This document shows positions 39,603-48,481 of a stretch of 64,000 bases of DNA, piece by piece (position 1 is the stretch's first letter; each line of letters opens with the position of its first letter). The position numbers and the translations under genes are program-made. The stretch is taken from assembly GCF_003052295.1 (NCBI RefSeq), contig NZ_QBLC01000001.1:496001-560000 (forward strand), written 5' to 3'. This DNA is from Trichococcus paludicola (GTDB lineage Bacteria > Bacillota > Bacilli > Lactobacillales > Aerococcaceae). The notes under the pieces were generated by a model that was not told the DNA's origin, made no database searches, and saw only the letters and a list, made by a program, of their open reading frames with translations.

Positions 39603-41731
39603 TGGGGAAAACCATAGCGCTGGTCGGAAATCCCAATAGTGGGAAAACGACTTTATTCAATCATTTGACAGGTTCCACCCAACGCGTCGGCAACTGGCCG
39701 GGGGTGACGGTTGAACAGAAAGCCGGCACATTGCTGCATGACGGCGAAACGCAGGTCATCGATCTGCCGGGCATCTATTCGCTTTCCCCTTACACGATTG
39801 AGGAAATCGTCACGCGCGATTATTTGACGCTGGATGCACCGGATTTGATCATCAATATAGTCGATGCCTCCAACTTGGAACGGAATCTTTACCTGACTAC
39901 CCAATTGATGGAATTGCATCTGCCAATCGTGGTCGTCCTGAACATGATGGACATCGTCGAAAAACGGGGAGATCAGCTGGACGTCGCCGGATTGTCGCGC
40001 GCATTCGGATTGCCGTTCGTAACGATTTCGGCTCTGAAGGAAAGCGGTTTGGAAGAGTTGTACAAGGCCATCGCGGAACCGACAGCTGTGGCCGAACCAA
40101 TTGCGTACAGCATCGTCGTGGAAAGCATCCTTGATACGATCGAAGACATCATTGCTCCATTGGTTCCGAAAAAATTGCGTTGTTACTACAGCATCAAGCT
40201 TTTCGAAAGGGACGGACAAACTTCCGGGAAACTTGCGATTCCCGAGGACGGCCAGACTGTCATGGAAGGCCTGATCAGCCGTTATGAAAAGGAATTGGAC
40301 GATGACTCCGAGGCGATCCTGATCAACGAACGTTATAAATTCGTGACGAAGATTACACGCCAAGTGCTCGTTAAAAATAGCGACAAAGCTTCTTTCTCGG
40401 TCATGATTGATCACATCGTAACCAATCGTTGGCTTGGGCTGCCGATTTTTGTCCTGATCATGTACGCCGTCTACTACTTCGCCATCACGACTGTCGGGAC
40501 GTGGGGGACTGATTGGGTCAACGATGTTTTGTTCGGAAGCATCGTGCCAGGTATCGTGCAAAGTTTCTTTGACAGCATCGACATCCATCCTGCAGTCAGC
40601 AGCCTTGTGGTTGACGGTGCCATCGGAGGCGTCGGTGCAGTTCTGGGCTTCCTGCCGCAGATGGCTGCCTTGTTCCTCTGCTTGACCTTACTGGAGGACA
40701 GCGGCTATATGGCCCGCGTCGCTTTCGTGATGGATAGGGTTTTCCGTGGCTTCGGCCTTTCGGGTAAATCATTCATTCCGTTATTGATCGGTTCCGGCTG
40801 CTCGGTCCCGGGCATCCAGGCTTCCCGCACAATCGAAAACCTGCAGGATCGCCGTATGACGATTCTGACCACTTCCTTCATCCCATGCGGTGCGAAACTG
40901 CCGGTCATCGCCCTGATTGCCAATGCCATTTTCGGTGGCGCATCCTGGGTGGCCTTGTCGATGTACCTGTTGGGAATTGCGACGGTTATCTTTTCCGGCG
41001 TACTGCTGCGTAAGACAGCCATCTTTTCCGGGGAAGCTTCGCCATTCGTCATGGAATTGCCGATGTATCACTGGCCGCAGTGGAAAAGCATTTTCCGTGC
41101 AGTATGGGCCCGTTGTTTGGCCTTCGTCAAAAATGCGGGAACGGTCATTTTCCTGAGTGCGAGCTTGATCTGGTTTCTTTCTTCCTTCAACTGGCAAATG
41201 CAGATGACGGTTGAAGGCGACCAAAGTATCTTGGCTCAGATCGGCGGTGGAGTTGCGGTACTCTTCGCACCATTGGGTTTCGGCTCTTGGCAAGCGACGG
41301 TGGCGACCATCCAAGGACTGATTGCAAAGGAAAATGTTGTCGGCACATTTGGTGTACTGATGGGGACAACCGGCTCGGAGGCGGAGGTAGCTGCCGCATT
41401 CAGCACGCTGTTCAACCCGGTTAGCGCAGTATCATTCCTCGTGTTCAATATGATCTGTATGCCGTGTTTCGCGGCTGTCGGAGCGATGCGAACCGAATTT
41501 GGCAGCTCTAAATGGACGCTATTCGGCGTCTTGTATCAAACTACTTTGGCTTATGTCTTGGCCTTCATCATCAATCAGCTCGGATCCGTAATCGTGTTGG
41601 GCATGCCTTTCGGGTTGGGAGCCAGCATAGCTGCTGCAACAGCGGCAATATTGCTGTTCCTGGTCGTCAGACCCGCGCCTAAAAAAGCTTCCCCGATGTG
41701 GGGCAGCTTAGCGAAACCGATGGTCAAATAG
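39599..41731 (+). CDS. feoB: Ferrous iron transporter B
   Basis: A 710-residue FeoB. The N-terminal G domain has GNPNSGKTT (G1, residue 10), DLPGIYSL (G3, near 58) and NMMD (G4, near 116). The membrane part has two Gate repeats with conserved Cys motifs GSGCSVPGIQASRT near 397 and PCGAKLPVIALI near 428. It imports Fe2+ driven or gated by GTP hydrolysis. Start codons ATG 39599 and 39602 are both possible. feoA overlaps upstream and the Cys-rich partner gene follows after 18 bases. Confidence 0.97.
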   Translation: MMGKTIALVGNPNSGKTTLFNHLTGSTQRVGNWPGVTVEQKAGTLLHDGETQVIDLPGIYSLSPYTIEEIVTRDYLTLDAPDLIINIVDASNLERNLYLTTQLMELHLPIVVVLNMMDIVEKRGDQLDVAGLSRAFGLPFVTISALKESGLEELYKAIAEPTAVAEPIAYSIVVESILDTIEDIIAPLVPKKLRCYYSIKLFERDGQTSGKLAIPEDGQTVMEGLISRYEKELDDDSEAILINERYKFVTKITRQVLVKNSDKASFSVMIDHIVTNRWLGLPIFVLIMYAVYYFAITTVGTWGTDWVNDVLFGSIVPGIVQSFFDSIDIHPAVSSLVVDGAIGGVGAVLGFLPQMAALFLCLTLLEDSGYMARVAFVMDRVFRGFGLSGKSFIPLLIGSGCSVPGIQASRTIENLQDRRMTILTTSFIPCGAKLPVIALIANAIFGGASWVALSMYLLGIATVIFSGVLLRKTAIFSGEASPFVMELPMYHWPQWKSIFRAVWARCLAFVKNAGTVIFLSASLIWFLSSFNWQMQMTVEGDQSILAQIGGGVAVLFAPLGFGSWQATVATIQGLIAKENVVGTFGVLMGTTGSEAEVAAAFSTLFNPVSAVSFLVFNMICMPCFAAVGAMRTEFGSSKWTLFGVLYQTTLAYVLAFIINQLGSVIVLGMPFGLGASIAAATAAILLFLVVRPAPKKASPMWGSLAKPMVK

Positions 41732-41749
41732 GAAGAGGAGGAATAACTT

Positions 41750-42010
41750 ATGAATGTTCAATCTTGGATTGTTTTATTGTTGTTTATGAGCCTGATGGGG
41801 TACATCTTATTCCGTCAAATCCGTTTGATCGCGAGCGGCAGGAAGAAATGCAATGCCTGCACCGTAACGGTTTGTCCGATGAATGAGCCTGCTCCGGTAG
41901 AGGCTGAGGCCAACTGTATTGCCGGCACCGCACTGATGGTCCATCTTGGTGTTGCGCAAGTGAACACGTCGGCAGAAAAGCACTGCCCTACCTCCCAAAT
42001 CATCAAATAA
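41750..42010 (+). CDS. FeoB-associated Cys-rich membrane protein
   Basis: An 86-residue protein with one N-terminal membrane segment (IVLLLFMSLMGYILFRQI, about 6-23) followed by a CxxC...C motif (KKCNACTVTVCP near 33) and two more cysteines (Cys60 region and Cys79). It fits the small FeoB-associated Cys-rich family that occupies the place of FeoC in many Firmicutes. Its exact role in iron transport is unproven. RBS GAGGAGGA precedes the ATG. Confidence 0.85.
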   Translation: MNVQSWIVLLLFMSLMGYILFRQIRLIASGRKKCNACTVTVCPMNEPAPVEAEANCIAGTALMVHLGVAQVNTSAEKHCPTSQIIK

Positions 42011-42023
42011 TAAAAATGAACAG

Positions 42024-42072
42024 CAAAAAAAGTCGGTGCCTCAATCAAAAACGATTGAGGCGCCGACTTTTT
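42024..42072. terminator. Terminator of the feo operon (bidirectional)
   Basis: AAAGTCGGTGCCTCAATC pairs with GATTGAGGCGCCGACTTT around AAAAAC, flanked by an A-run and a T-run. A GC-rich imperfect dyad (GCCGGCTTCTCCGGC near 42083) follows. Confidence 0.92.
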
Positions 42073-42145
42073 AACTGGGGATAAGGCCGGCTTCTCCGGC
42101 AATAAGAAAACATTCACCCGGAAGCTCAGCCGGCCGCAACAGCCT

Positions 42146-43378
42146 TCATTCGGAAAGATGCCGTTTTGCCCCTGTCAGGTCCCGGATGGATTTGGCCTGC
42201 TGCACATATTCCAGGACGCCCATATAAGTGCCGTTCTCATCGCGGAGCGCGCAATAATTCACGACGATGAACTTCCCGTTTTCCTCATACCACATAGTTT
42301 CCTGGTCTTTCTTTCCCGATTTCAGGTCCGAAACCAGTTGCCTCATGAGCGCGACGCTCTTTGGAGGATGGCAGTTATCTACTTGCCTTCCCAGTGCGGA
42401 TTTCGTGCGCATGAAAATTTTCTCGTCTGGTCCGTCATTGTAATATTTCACGATGCCATCCGCATCGATGAAGGTGAGCTCCAACGGTAATCTGTTCAAT
42501 ATCATTTCCAGCTCCTTCACCGTCAGAAAGCCGGTACCAAAGGCGATGTTGCCCTCTGGAATGGAACCCATTGCTACTTCTGTTTCAAAAGCGGCGCGTT
42601 CAGGCAGCCATTGCGATTCCGGGTGGATGATACAATAACCAATCTCATCCGACTCAGCAGCAATCTTCAGCCAATCGTCTTCAGTGAAAGAGTCGGATAC
42701 CATCGGCAAAAGGATGTCTTCCTCTTTGATGAACATCTCCTTCATTTCCTGCTGAAGCGTTTCGAAGGTCACTTTGAGGGAATCCAGCTGTCTTTCTTCC
42801 AACAACCATTTAAATTTCTTGTACTGTCCTCGGATCTCGTCGTCCACCCCCCACATCACTTTCGGTGGAGCGGTCATGCCGTAGCGCTCCATGATCGGGA
42901 AAATGGCATATTCTTTACGCGCGTAATGCTTATCGAAGCCCCAGAGGATATCCAGTTGCCTGAGCAGCCCGGTTTCCAGAGCTGAATCATGGTCAGCCAG
43001 ATAACTTTCCAAGAGGCGCGCAATCCGATCGAGAGTCGCTTCTATGGCCACATTTTCTTCCTTCAGCACCCGGATCGGATGCCCTGGTTTCTCGCTATCC
43101 GGAGAGGGGGCTTGCCCATAGGTCACTGCATCGGCAAATAAATCGGCGTGGATCGAGCAAAGCCGCTGGATCTCCTCGACTGCGATGCCTTGTTCGATCA
43201 GCCTACGCTCCAACATCGAAATTTCCAGAGCGCTGACCGTCGCGAAATGTTCCTGGAATTTCTTCTTGATCTGTTCGTAGTCATCGCCTGCATGGAGACG
43301 AAGAATCAGATCCTTCAAAATTGCTTGGCGATGCTCCGATTCTTCTTCCCGGGTGCTTTTTTTGATATCTTCTTCCAT
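42146..43378 (-). CDS. DUF438 / hemerythrin / PAS domain protein
   Basis: A 410-residue three-part protein: an N-terminal DUF438 domain (about 15-85), a hemerythrin-like HHE domain (about 115-260, with HDSALETGLLRQL and WGFDKHYARKEYAIFPIMER), and a C-terminal PAS domain (about 290-400, with FIDADGIVKYYND and GVLEYVQQ). Hemerythrin domains bind a di-iron centre that reacts with oxygen or NO, and PAS domains sense signals, so a role in redox or NO sensing is likely. It is convergent with the feo operon, which suits an iron protein. Confidence 0.9.
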   Translation of the reverse strand: MEEDIKKSTREEESEHRQAILKDLILRLHAGDDYEQIKKKFQEHFATVSALEISMLERRLIEQGIAVEEIQRLCSIHADLFADAVTYGQAPSPDSEKPGHPIRVLKEENVAIEATLDRIARLLESYLADHDSALETGLLRQLDILWGFDKHYARKEYAIFPIMERYGMTAPPKVMWGVDDEIRGQYKKFKWLLEERQLDSLKVTFETLQQEMKEMFIKEEDILLPMVSDSFTEDDWLKIAAESDEIGYCIIHPESQWLPERAAFETEVAMGSIPEGNIAFGTGFLTVKELEMILNRLPLELTFIDADGIVKYYNDGPDEKIFMRTKSALGRQVDNCHPPKSVALMRQLVSDLKSGKKDQETMWYEENGKFIVVNYCALRDENGTYMGVLEYVQQAKSIRDLTGAKRHLSE

Positions 43379-43696
43379 TGTGATCCCCTCGCTTGACTTT
43401 ATTCATCCCGAAGCAGAAGGCAGTTGAATTCAGGGTCCAAAAACAGTCTAAATATACACAAGGATTCATTTCCATTGTTAATCCCATTTTAGTGCGATTA
43501 CTGACGCAAGACAAACGATACGGTTATGAAGTAGGAAATATTTTTAGACCTAGAGGAAAGAAAGACACTGCCGGCATGCTATAATATTTCATATTGTTCT
43601 AGGAGTGAATAATCAACGCCGACTCCTTTTTGGAGATTGGGGTATGACTCTGGATGAAGCGAACGGAATTATAATCGGAAAGGGAGTACAAAATAG
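43379..43696. other. 318-bp gap with an extended -10 promoter and a leader hairpin
   Basis: TGCTATAAT at 43577-43585 is an extended -10 promoter for the Nudix gene. About 15 bases after the expected start a hairpin at 43601-43631 pairs AGGAGT with ACTCCT and is followed by TTTTT, so it could act as a leader attenuator. A 63-codon frame (43393-43584) is open but not recognisable as a protein. Confidence 0.5.
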
Positions 43697-44227
43697 ATGA
43701 ATTATTGCATGGAATGCGGAACAGAACTGGAAGGGAAATTTCTGGAGAACGAAGGGAATATTCCTTATTGCAATAGTTGTGAGGGGTATCGATTCCCTGT
43801 GTTCAACACGGCTGTCAGCATGGTCATCCTGAATAAGGAACAAAATAAAATTTTGTTGATCAAACAGTACGGCGGGGAGGATTATATTCTCTGTGCGGGA
43901 TACGTCAATAAAGGCGAGGATGCGGAACAGGCAGCGGCCCGTGAAATCGCCGAAGAGCTCGGGCTGCAAACGGTTGGAGTGCGCTACAATAAAAGTGAAT
44001 ATTTTGAAAAAAACAACACATTGATGCTGAATTTTTCCTGCATCGTCGCGAACGAGCACCTTGATGGCATGACGGATGAAGTTGATCAGGCGGAATGGTT
44101 TTCCATCGAAACGGCGCAGACAAACATCAAAAAAGGCAGTTTGGCTCAGCGCTTCCTGGAAAACTATTTGGAAAAAAGCCACGGGCTGGAGCCATTTACT
44201 GTTGTGAAGGATTCCTTAGCAGTATAG
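43697..44227 (+). CDS. Zinc-ribbon Nudix hydrolase, NudC-like
   Basis: A 176-residue protein with an N-terminal zinc ribbon (Cys4, Cys7, Cys25, Cys28) and a Nudix domain. The Nudix box runs from GYVNKGEDAE to REIAEELGL at about residues 74-96. The arrangement resembles NADH pyrophosphatase NudC but is shorter and lacks the usual C-terminal SQPWPFPxS motif, so NAD(H) specificity is not supported. RBS AAAGGGAG precedes the ATG. Confidence 0.85.
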   Translation: MNYCMECGTELEGKFLENEGNIPYCNSCEGYRFPVFNTAVSMVILNKEQNKILLIKQYGGEDYILCAGYVNKGEDAEQAAAREIAEELGLQTVGVRYNKSEYFEKNNTLMLNFSCIVANEHLDGMTDEVDQAEWFSIETAQTNIKKGSLAQRFLENYLEKSHGLEPFTVVKDSLAV

Positions 44228-44251
44228 TTCAGGAATTAATTTGGTGCAAAC

Positions 44252-44294
44252 AAAAAAAGTTTCGGTTTTGACGTTCAAAACCGAAACTTTTTTT
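44252..44294. terminator. Bidirectional terminator between the zinc-ribbon Nudix gene and rplY
   Basis: AAAGTTTCGGTTTTGA pairs with TCAAAACCGAAACTTT around CGT, with A-run and T-run flanks. Confidence 0.92.
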
Positions 44295-44365
44295 GTAGGT
44301 AAGCCTAAACTTGATGAAACCTGTAAGTGTGCCAATCAAGTTTTTACGCTTATCTGATTTAAAGA

Positions 44366-44962
44366 TTATTCAGTGACTTTTTCAGCTTCTTCGGCTGGAG
44401 CTTCTTCTTCTTCAACCTCTTCGGCTACTGGAGCAGAAACGACAACAACCGCTTCCTCTAGGTCGGTAAGGATTGAAATGTCTGCATCCACTTTGATATC
44501 GGCAACTGTTAAAGTATCACCGATGGTCATTTCATTAACAGCGATTTGGAATTCGGTAGGGACATTGGTAGCTTCCGTTTCGATTTCCAATTCGTTCAAT
44601 GTTTGAGTCAAGACACCTTCTTTGACGTCTTCACTACCGACCAAGTGAATCGGAACAGTCATCGTCAATTTTTGGCCTTTTGTGATTACTTGCAATTCGA
44701 CGTTTTGGATTTCATTCTTCAGGGCAGCCTGTTGGATGTCCTTAAGGATGACTTGCAACGTTTTTCCGCCGGATATGCTGACTTCAAAAATCGCATTTTT
44801 ACCTAATTGCTTGAGCACTTCGTCAAAATCTTTTGCATCAAGTAATACTGGAGTTGCTTCAACATCTTTACCATAGATGACTGCAGTCAGTTTCTTGTCC
44901 AATCTTGCACGCTTTGCTGCAGATGAGCCAACTTTTTCGCGTTTCTCTACTTGTAATTTCAT
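44366..44962 (-). CDS. rplY: 50S ribosomal protein L25/general stress protein Ctc
   Basis: Start ATG 44962 has AGGAGGAAAAC upstream; the open frame to 45034 lacks a start signal. The 198-residue protein has the L25 domain (residues 1-95, 5S rRNA binding; KLQVEKREKVGSSAAKRAR) and the TL5/Ctc C-terminal domain (about 100-180), ending in an acidic tail of Glu and Ala. It binds 5S rRNA in the large subunit and belongs to the stress-inducible Ctc type. Confidence 0.95.
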   Translation of the reverse strand: MKLQVEKREKVGSSAAKRARLDKKLTAVIYGKDVEATPVLLDAKDFDEVLKQLGKNAIFEVSISGGKTLQVILKDIQQAALKNEIQNVELQVITKGQKLTMTVPIHLVGSEDVKEGVLTQTLNELEIETEATNVPTEFQIAVNEMTIGDTLTVADIKVDADISILTDLEEAVVVVSAPVAEEVEEEEAPAEEAEKVTE

Positions 44963-45155
44963 ATGTTTTCCTCCTGGAAGTATACCTGTACTGGCTTGGA
45001 TTTGAGCTGGATATAGAAAATATAACGTCAGCAAATAGATAGTACCTCTATAGCATACCGCATCTCAGGCCAGATAGCTAACGATAAGCCTTTTGCTTCC
45101 TCTGGTTTCAAGCTTTTGACGCAAGGGTTTACCCTGATAAAGCGTTGCTGTATAG

Positions 45156-45201
45156 CGAAAGCTTGGGGTCCGAAAAAACATTCCGAATGACCAAGCTTTC
45201 G
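45156..45201 (-). terminator. Hairpin downstream of the serine hydrolase gene
   Basis: CGAAAGCTTGG and CCAAGCTTTCG form a perfect 11-bp stem with a 24-base loop. The loop carries a T-run on the minus strand, so it is not a classic terminator. It lies 15 bases after the stop of the serine hydrolase gene. Confidence 0.55.
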
Positions 45202-45215
45202 TCATGTGTTTTTGT

Positions 45216-46196
45216 TTATTGTGCATATAAGTAAGTCATCACATCTGAGCCGATTGCCTCGAATACCGGTGCGGCTTCATCGGTCGCGTTTTGCCAACCA
45301 TCCGTCAAGACGGCTACGATATAATTCTGGCCGTCCATCGACAGGATCCCGGCATCGTGAGATACGTCATCCAACAAGCCGGTTTTGTGAGCAAAGCTTA
45401 CTTTATCAGTGAGGCCGGTGTTCAGGGCATAAACGAGTTCCTGGTTGCCCAATAGTCGGAGAAAGTACGCTGTGCTGGATTCTGAAAGCAATTCGCCATC
45501 CAACAGGCGTTCCAATAAGAAAGCCACTTCGGCTGGGGTTGTTTCCAGATCGCCATTGTAATAGACGCCGTCGGATTCCAGATAAGGGTTAAAACTCGTG
45601 GAAACAAAACCTTGTTCATGGATAAAGGTCTCGATATTTTCCCATCCGATCAGATGCGCAAGTTCCTTTGCGGGTTCATTTGCCGAAACAGTGATGGTGC
45701 TGGTCAGGTAATCGTCGATCGTTGCGCCATCCGCCATCTGATCCTGCAGGGAAAATGCACCGGCATCGACCTGTTCAAGGATAGCGTAGGTCAGAAACAA
45801 TTTGTACAGGCTCGCACTGGTGAAGACGCGGGACGCGTTGGTCGTGACGGCTTCGCCGGTCTGCTCATTGATGAGGACAAAGCCAAGCTGGCCAGGGTAG
45901 GTTGCATTCAGATCATTCAAATCTGCCGCTAAATCTTCTCCGGCTGTCGATATAATCGTGCTGCTCTGGAGAAGCGCATTTGCTTGCGCTATGCTGGTCT
46001 CATCAGCTTCAAATACTTCATCAGTCCCTTCATCAACCGCGTATGCGACATCTGTCGTTAGGGTCTGGGCTGATGCGGAACTTTCCCCTTCTTGGGAATT
46101 TGCCAAATCCCACAATAGGAACGTGACGCAACCTGCAAGGAACATAGTAGATAGGAAAAGCGCATATTTTTTCTTTAATTTTTTTCTTTTTTTCAT
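45216..46196 (-). CDS. Class A beta-lactamase-like serine hydrolase
   Basis: A 326-residue protein with a very basic N-terminus and one hydrophobic anchor (about 11-30) that includes LAGC, possibly a lipobox. The extracellular domain has the Ser129-x-x-Lys132 motif in SASLYKLF, SAN in TVSANEPAKEL near 170 and KTG in AHKTGLLDD. The usual class A Glu166-x-x-Leu-Asn is not recognised, so a peptidoglycan-modifying or D,D-peptidase-like role is more likely than antibiotic hydrolysis. It follows the Cthe_2159-like gene on the same strand by about 107 bases. Confidence 0.82.
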   Translation of the reverse strand: MKKRKKLKKKYALFLSTMFLAGCVTFLLWDLANSQEGESSASAQTLTTDVAYAVDEGTDEVFEADETSIAQANALLQSSTIISTAGEDLAADLNDLNATYPGQLGFVLINEQTGEAVTTNASRVFTSASLYKLFLTYAILEQVDAGAFSLQDQMADGATIDDYLTSTITVSANEPAKELAHLIGWENIETFIHEQGFVSTSFNPYLESDGVYYNGDLETTPAEVAFLLERLLDGELLSESSTAYFLRLLGNQELVYALNTGLTDKVSFAHKTGLLDDVSHDAGILSMDGQNYIVAVLTDGWQNATDEAAPVFEAIGSDVMTYLYAQ

Positions 46197-46303
46197 AGCA
46201 ATTACCTCTTCTGGGGCTAATTTCTGCCAATGACCGGAAAGAGGGAAAGGTTGGCCTCTTTTCCAGATCGCTCGGCTAGGAAAGATATTTTTTTGATGTA
46301 TGT

Positions 46304-48178
46304 TTATTTCACGGATGCACCGGATACGGGCATTGAGTTGCCACCCATGCCACCCATTTGTCCGCCGCTTTCTTCAGTTGTGGCGCTGACCTCGACGGTG
46401 GATGAACCGCCGCTAAAGGACGTATCTTCATAGATACCGGTAGTGGATTCTCCGGAAACTGTTCCGCCAGTTGTGATTGTGTAGGCAGATCCGTTGACCA
46501 GGTCAGGACTAGAGAATACAAGCGACTGAGCCGTTGTAGAAGCCTCAAAGGTCATGATCACTTCTCCGTCCGGCCCAGTGATTTGGATGGCTTCATCCGC
46601 AGCCAATGGGATAGAGGATGTGAACAGGAAGCTTTGGGTTGAGGTCGAAGAAGGGCTCATCGCCATTCCGGAGCTGCCGACCCCAATCAGAGTGCCGCCA
46701 TTCATGTTGAACGTGCTGTCGTAATCCAACGTACCGTTCATGCTGTCGGTCGGACCGTTGACGATCACGGTACCATCGTTCATTTCGATGCTACCGTTGC
46801 TGTCGAGTCCATCGCCGCTAGCGTTTACCACTAGGGTACCGCTATTGATAGTCAAGCGTCCTGCTCCTTCTGCGGTCGAGGTGAACGTGTTTTCGCCAGG
46901 GCGTCCGCTGACGGCCGACGCATCGTTTCCACCGGCTGTGTTTACACCGTCATCCGTTGATGTCAAAGTGATGTCTCCGCCATTCAGCGTGATTTCGGTA
47001 GCTTCGATACCTTCATAACTTTGATTGATACTAAAGGTTCCGTCATCGATTGTCAAGGTGTTGTCGGCATGGATACCATCATCCCCAGAAGCAATCGTGA
47101 AGTCTCCGCCTGTGATTTGGATTGTGTCATTGGTATGGATGGAGTCATCGGATGTGTCCAAGACGAAGGTACCGCCGGAAATCACTAATGATCCTGTCGC
47201 TTTCAAACCTTTGGCACTAGTTGTTTCTTCAGTGGTAGTTGTGGCTTCGTCTTCAGCAGGTGTTGCCCATGTTCCCCAAGCTTCGCTCTCCGTACTGCTA
47301 TTCGCGCTGCCGCCGTCGGTTGTAATCGTAAAGTCTCCACCAAGGATCTGCAGATCTGTTGCGGCTTGGATGCCGTCGGAAGCTGCCTTAATAGCGAAGG
47401 TACCTGATTCGATCGTCAAAGTTCCTTTGCCTTCTTCTTCTTCATTTGTGGACTGTAGTCCGTCGCCGCCTGCATTGATCGTGAAAGTACCGGAACTGAT
47501 GAAGAGCGAATCGCTTCCTTTGATTGCGTCGCCGACAGAAGTGATCTCATAGGTTCCTTCTGCGATGGTCACATCATCTTTACCTTTGATGGCATGAGCA
47601 TAATTGGCATCGACGATCAATGTTCCCGTTCCGTTCAGGATAAGGTCGGATTTGCTGAACAGGGTCGCGTCCGGCTCGTCTTCACTGTCTTCGAAGGTAT
47701 AGGTTGCTCCGTCGCTTAAAGTATTGGTCGTGCCTTCAACTAAAGTGATGGTCGCAGAGTTGGCGCTTTTCACATAGATGGCAGCTCCGGTGGAATTCGT
47801 GATGGCAGCCCCGTCTAGAACGATCTGGACATCGGCTTCATCGACTGTTTCGACACGGACTTGGCCTTCGCTCAAGGTTCCGCTAAGGATATACGTACCT
47901 GGTTGCGTGATGGTCAGGATGGAACCATCAGCTGCAGCTCCGGATCCATCGACTGTGATCGTCTGATCGGAAAAACTGATTGCTGTGCTGTTTTTTTCTG
48001 AATAACTGGAGTCTGGCACAAGGGTGGATTCAACGGTCGCCTCAGTGGTCGAGACGGCACTGGATGCTGTAGTGGTGCTTGCTTCCGTCGAGCAAGCGGT
48101 CAATAAGGCAAGTGTGCCTGTTAGGGTGAGGATTTGTGTAAGCGGTCTATTCTTTAAATTAATTATAGTACTTTTCAT
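46304..48178 (-). CDS. Cthe_2159-like carbohydrate-binding-domain lipoprotein
   Basis: A 624-residue lipoprotein with lipobox LLTAC (Cys29) and a Ser/Thr-rich linker. The bulk is a long series of short beta-strand repeats such as DDSIHTNDTIQITGGDFTIA, DDGIHADNTLTID and SDGLDSNGSIEMNDGT, forming a right-handed beta-helix of the Cthe_2159/DUF4353 type. The characterised Clostridium thermocellum member binds plant polysaccharides, but many relatives lie in DUF4956/VTC loci like this one and have no known role. The 250-nt repeated element precedes it. Asp-Gly turns suggest Ca2+ binding. Confidence 0.85.
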   Translation of the reverse strand: MKSTIINLKNRPLTQILTLTGTLALLTACSTEASTTTASSAVSTTEATVESTLVPDSSYSEKNSTAISFSDQTITVDGSGAAADGSILTITQPGTYILSGTLSEGQVRVETVDEADVQIVLDGAAITNSTGAAIYVKSANSATITLVEGTTNTLSDGATYTFEDSEDEPDATLFSKSDLILNGTGTLIVDANYAHAIKGKDDVTIAEGTYEITSVGDAIKGSDSLFISSGTFTINAGGDGLQSTNEEEEGKGTLTIESGTFAIKAASDGIQAATDLQILGGDFTITTDGGSANSSTESEAWGTWATPAEDEATTTTEETTSAKGLKATGSLVISGGTFVLDTSDDSIHTNDTIQITGGDFTIASGDDGIHADNTLTIDDGTFSINQSYEGIEATEITLNGGDITLTSTDDGVNTAGGNDASAVSGRPGENTFTSTAEGAGRLTINSGTLVVNASGDGLDSNGSIEMNDGTVIVNGPTDSMNGTLDYDSTFNMNGGTLIGVGSSGMAMSPSSTSTQSFLFTSSIPLAADEAIQITGPDGEVIMTFEASTTAQSLVFSSPDLVNGSAYTITTGGTVSGESTTGIYEDTSFSGGSSTVEVSATTEESGGQMGGMGGNSMPVSGASVK

Positions 48179-48231
48179 GGGATAAATCTCCTATTCTAGT
48201 GTGTTTTTTAGTTGATTGGATTTGCGTTTCT

Positions 48232-48481
48232 ATGTCTAGCTTCACGGGTTAGCCCTTCGGAAAGGGTAAAGGAACCCCTTGTCTCTGTGAGCCAAGGATA
48301 CTGTGCGACTAACCTGCTGACGCAGGAAGTCTCTCAGCATATTGCGCTCTACGATGCTCAGTTGCATGGGAGTCTTAGGGATTCATCCCTTAGAGTCCCA
48401 GTACAAGGTGACCGTAGGGAACGTTGCAAGTCATGATTTCCTAAAATTCTTTCAGGGCTGAGCGAACCTGTTCAGCTTTTC
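48232..48481. repeat. 250-nt structured element, copy 1 (upstream of the Cthe_2159-like gene)
   Basis: This copy aligns without gaps to 49209-49458 with about 18 differences (about 93% identity). It starts right at the stop codon of the DUF4956 gene and ends about 54 bases before the next start codon. Local hairpins include CCCTTCGGAAAGGG, CCTTG/CAAGG, CCTGCTGACGCAGG, AGCAT/ATGCT, a 15-position stem around ATTCAT near 48384, and GCTGA/TCAGC at the end. The ends can pair (AGCCC with GGGCT, GGTT with AACC), so it looks like a multibranched RNA. The family was not recognised. Confidence 0.8.

Noticed and set aside
43393..43584. 63-residue open frame from TTG
   Set aside because: No RBS for the start, no recognised family, and it overlaps the promoter region of the neighbouring genes.
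45216..46196. Antibiotic-resistance class A beta-lactamase
   Set aside because: SxxK, SxN and KTG are present but the deacylation Glu motif is not recognised, and context points to an envelope module.
46304..48178. Long plus-strand open frames opposite the Cthe_2159-like gene
   Set aside because: They are mirror frames caused by the repetitive beta-helix coding sequence; the minus-strand frame has a lipobox, start signals and known repeats.
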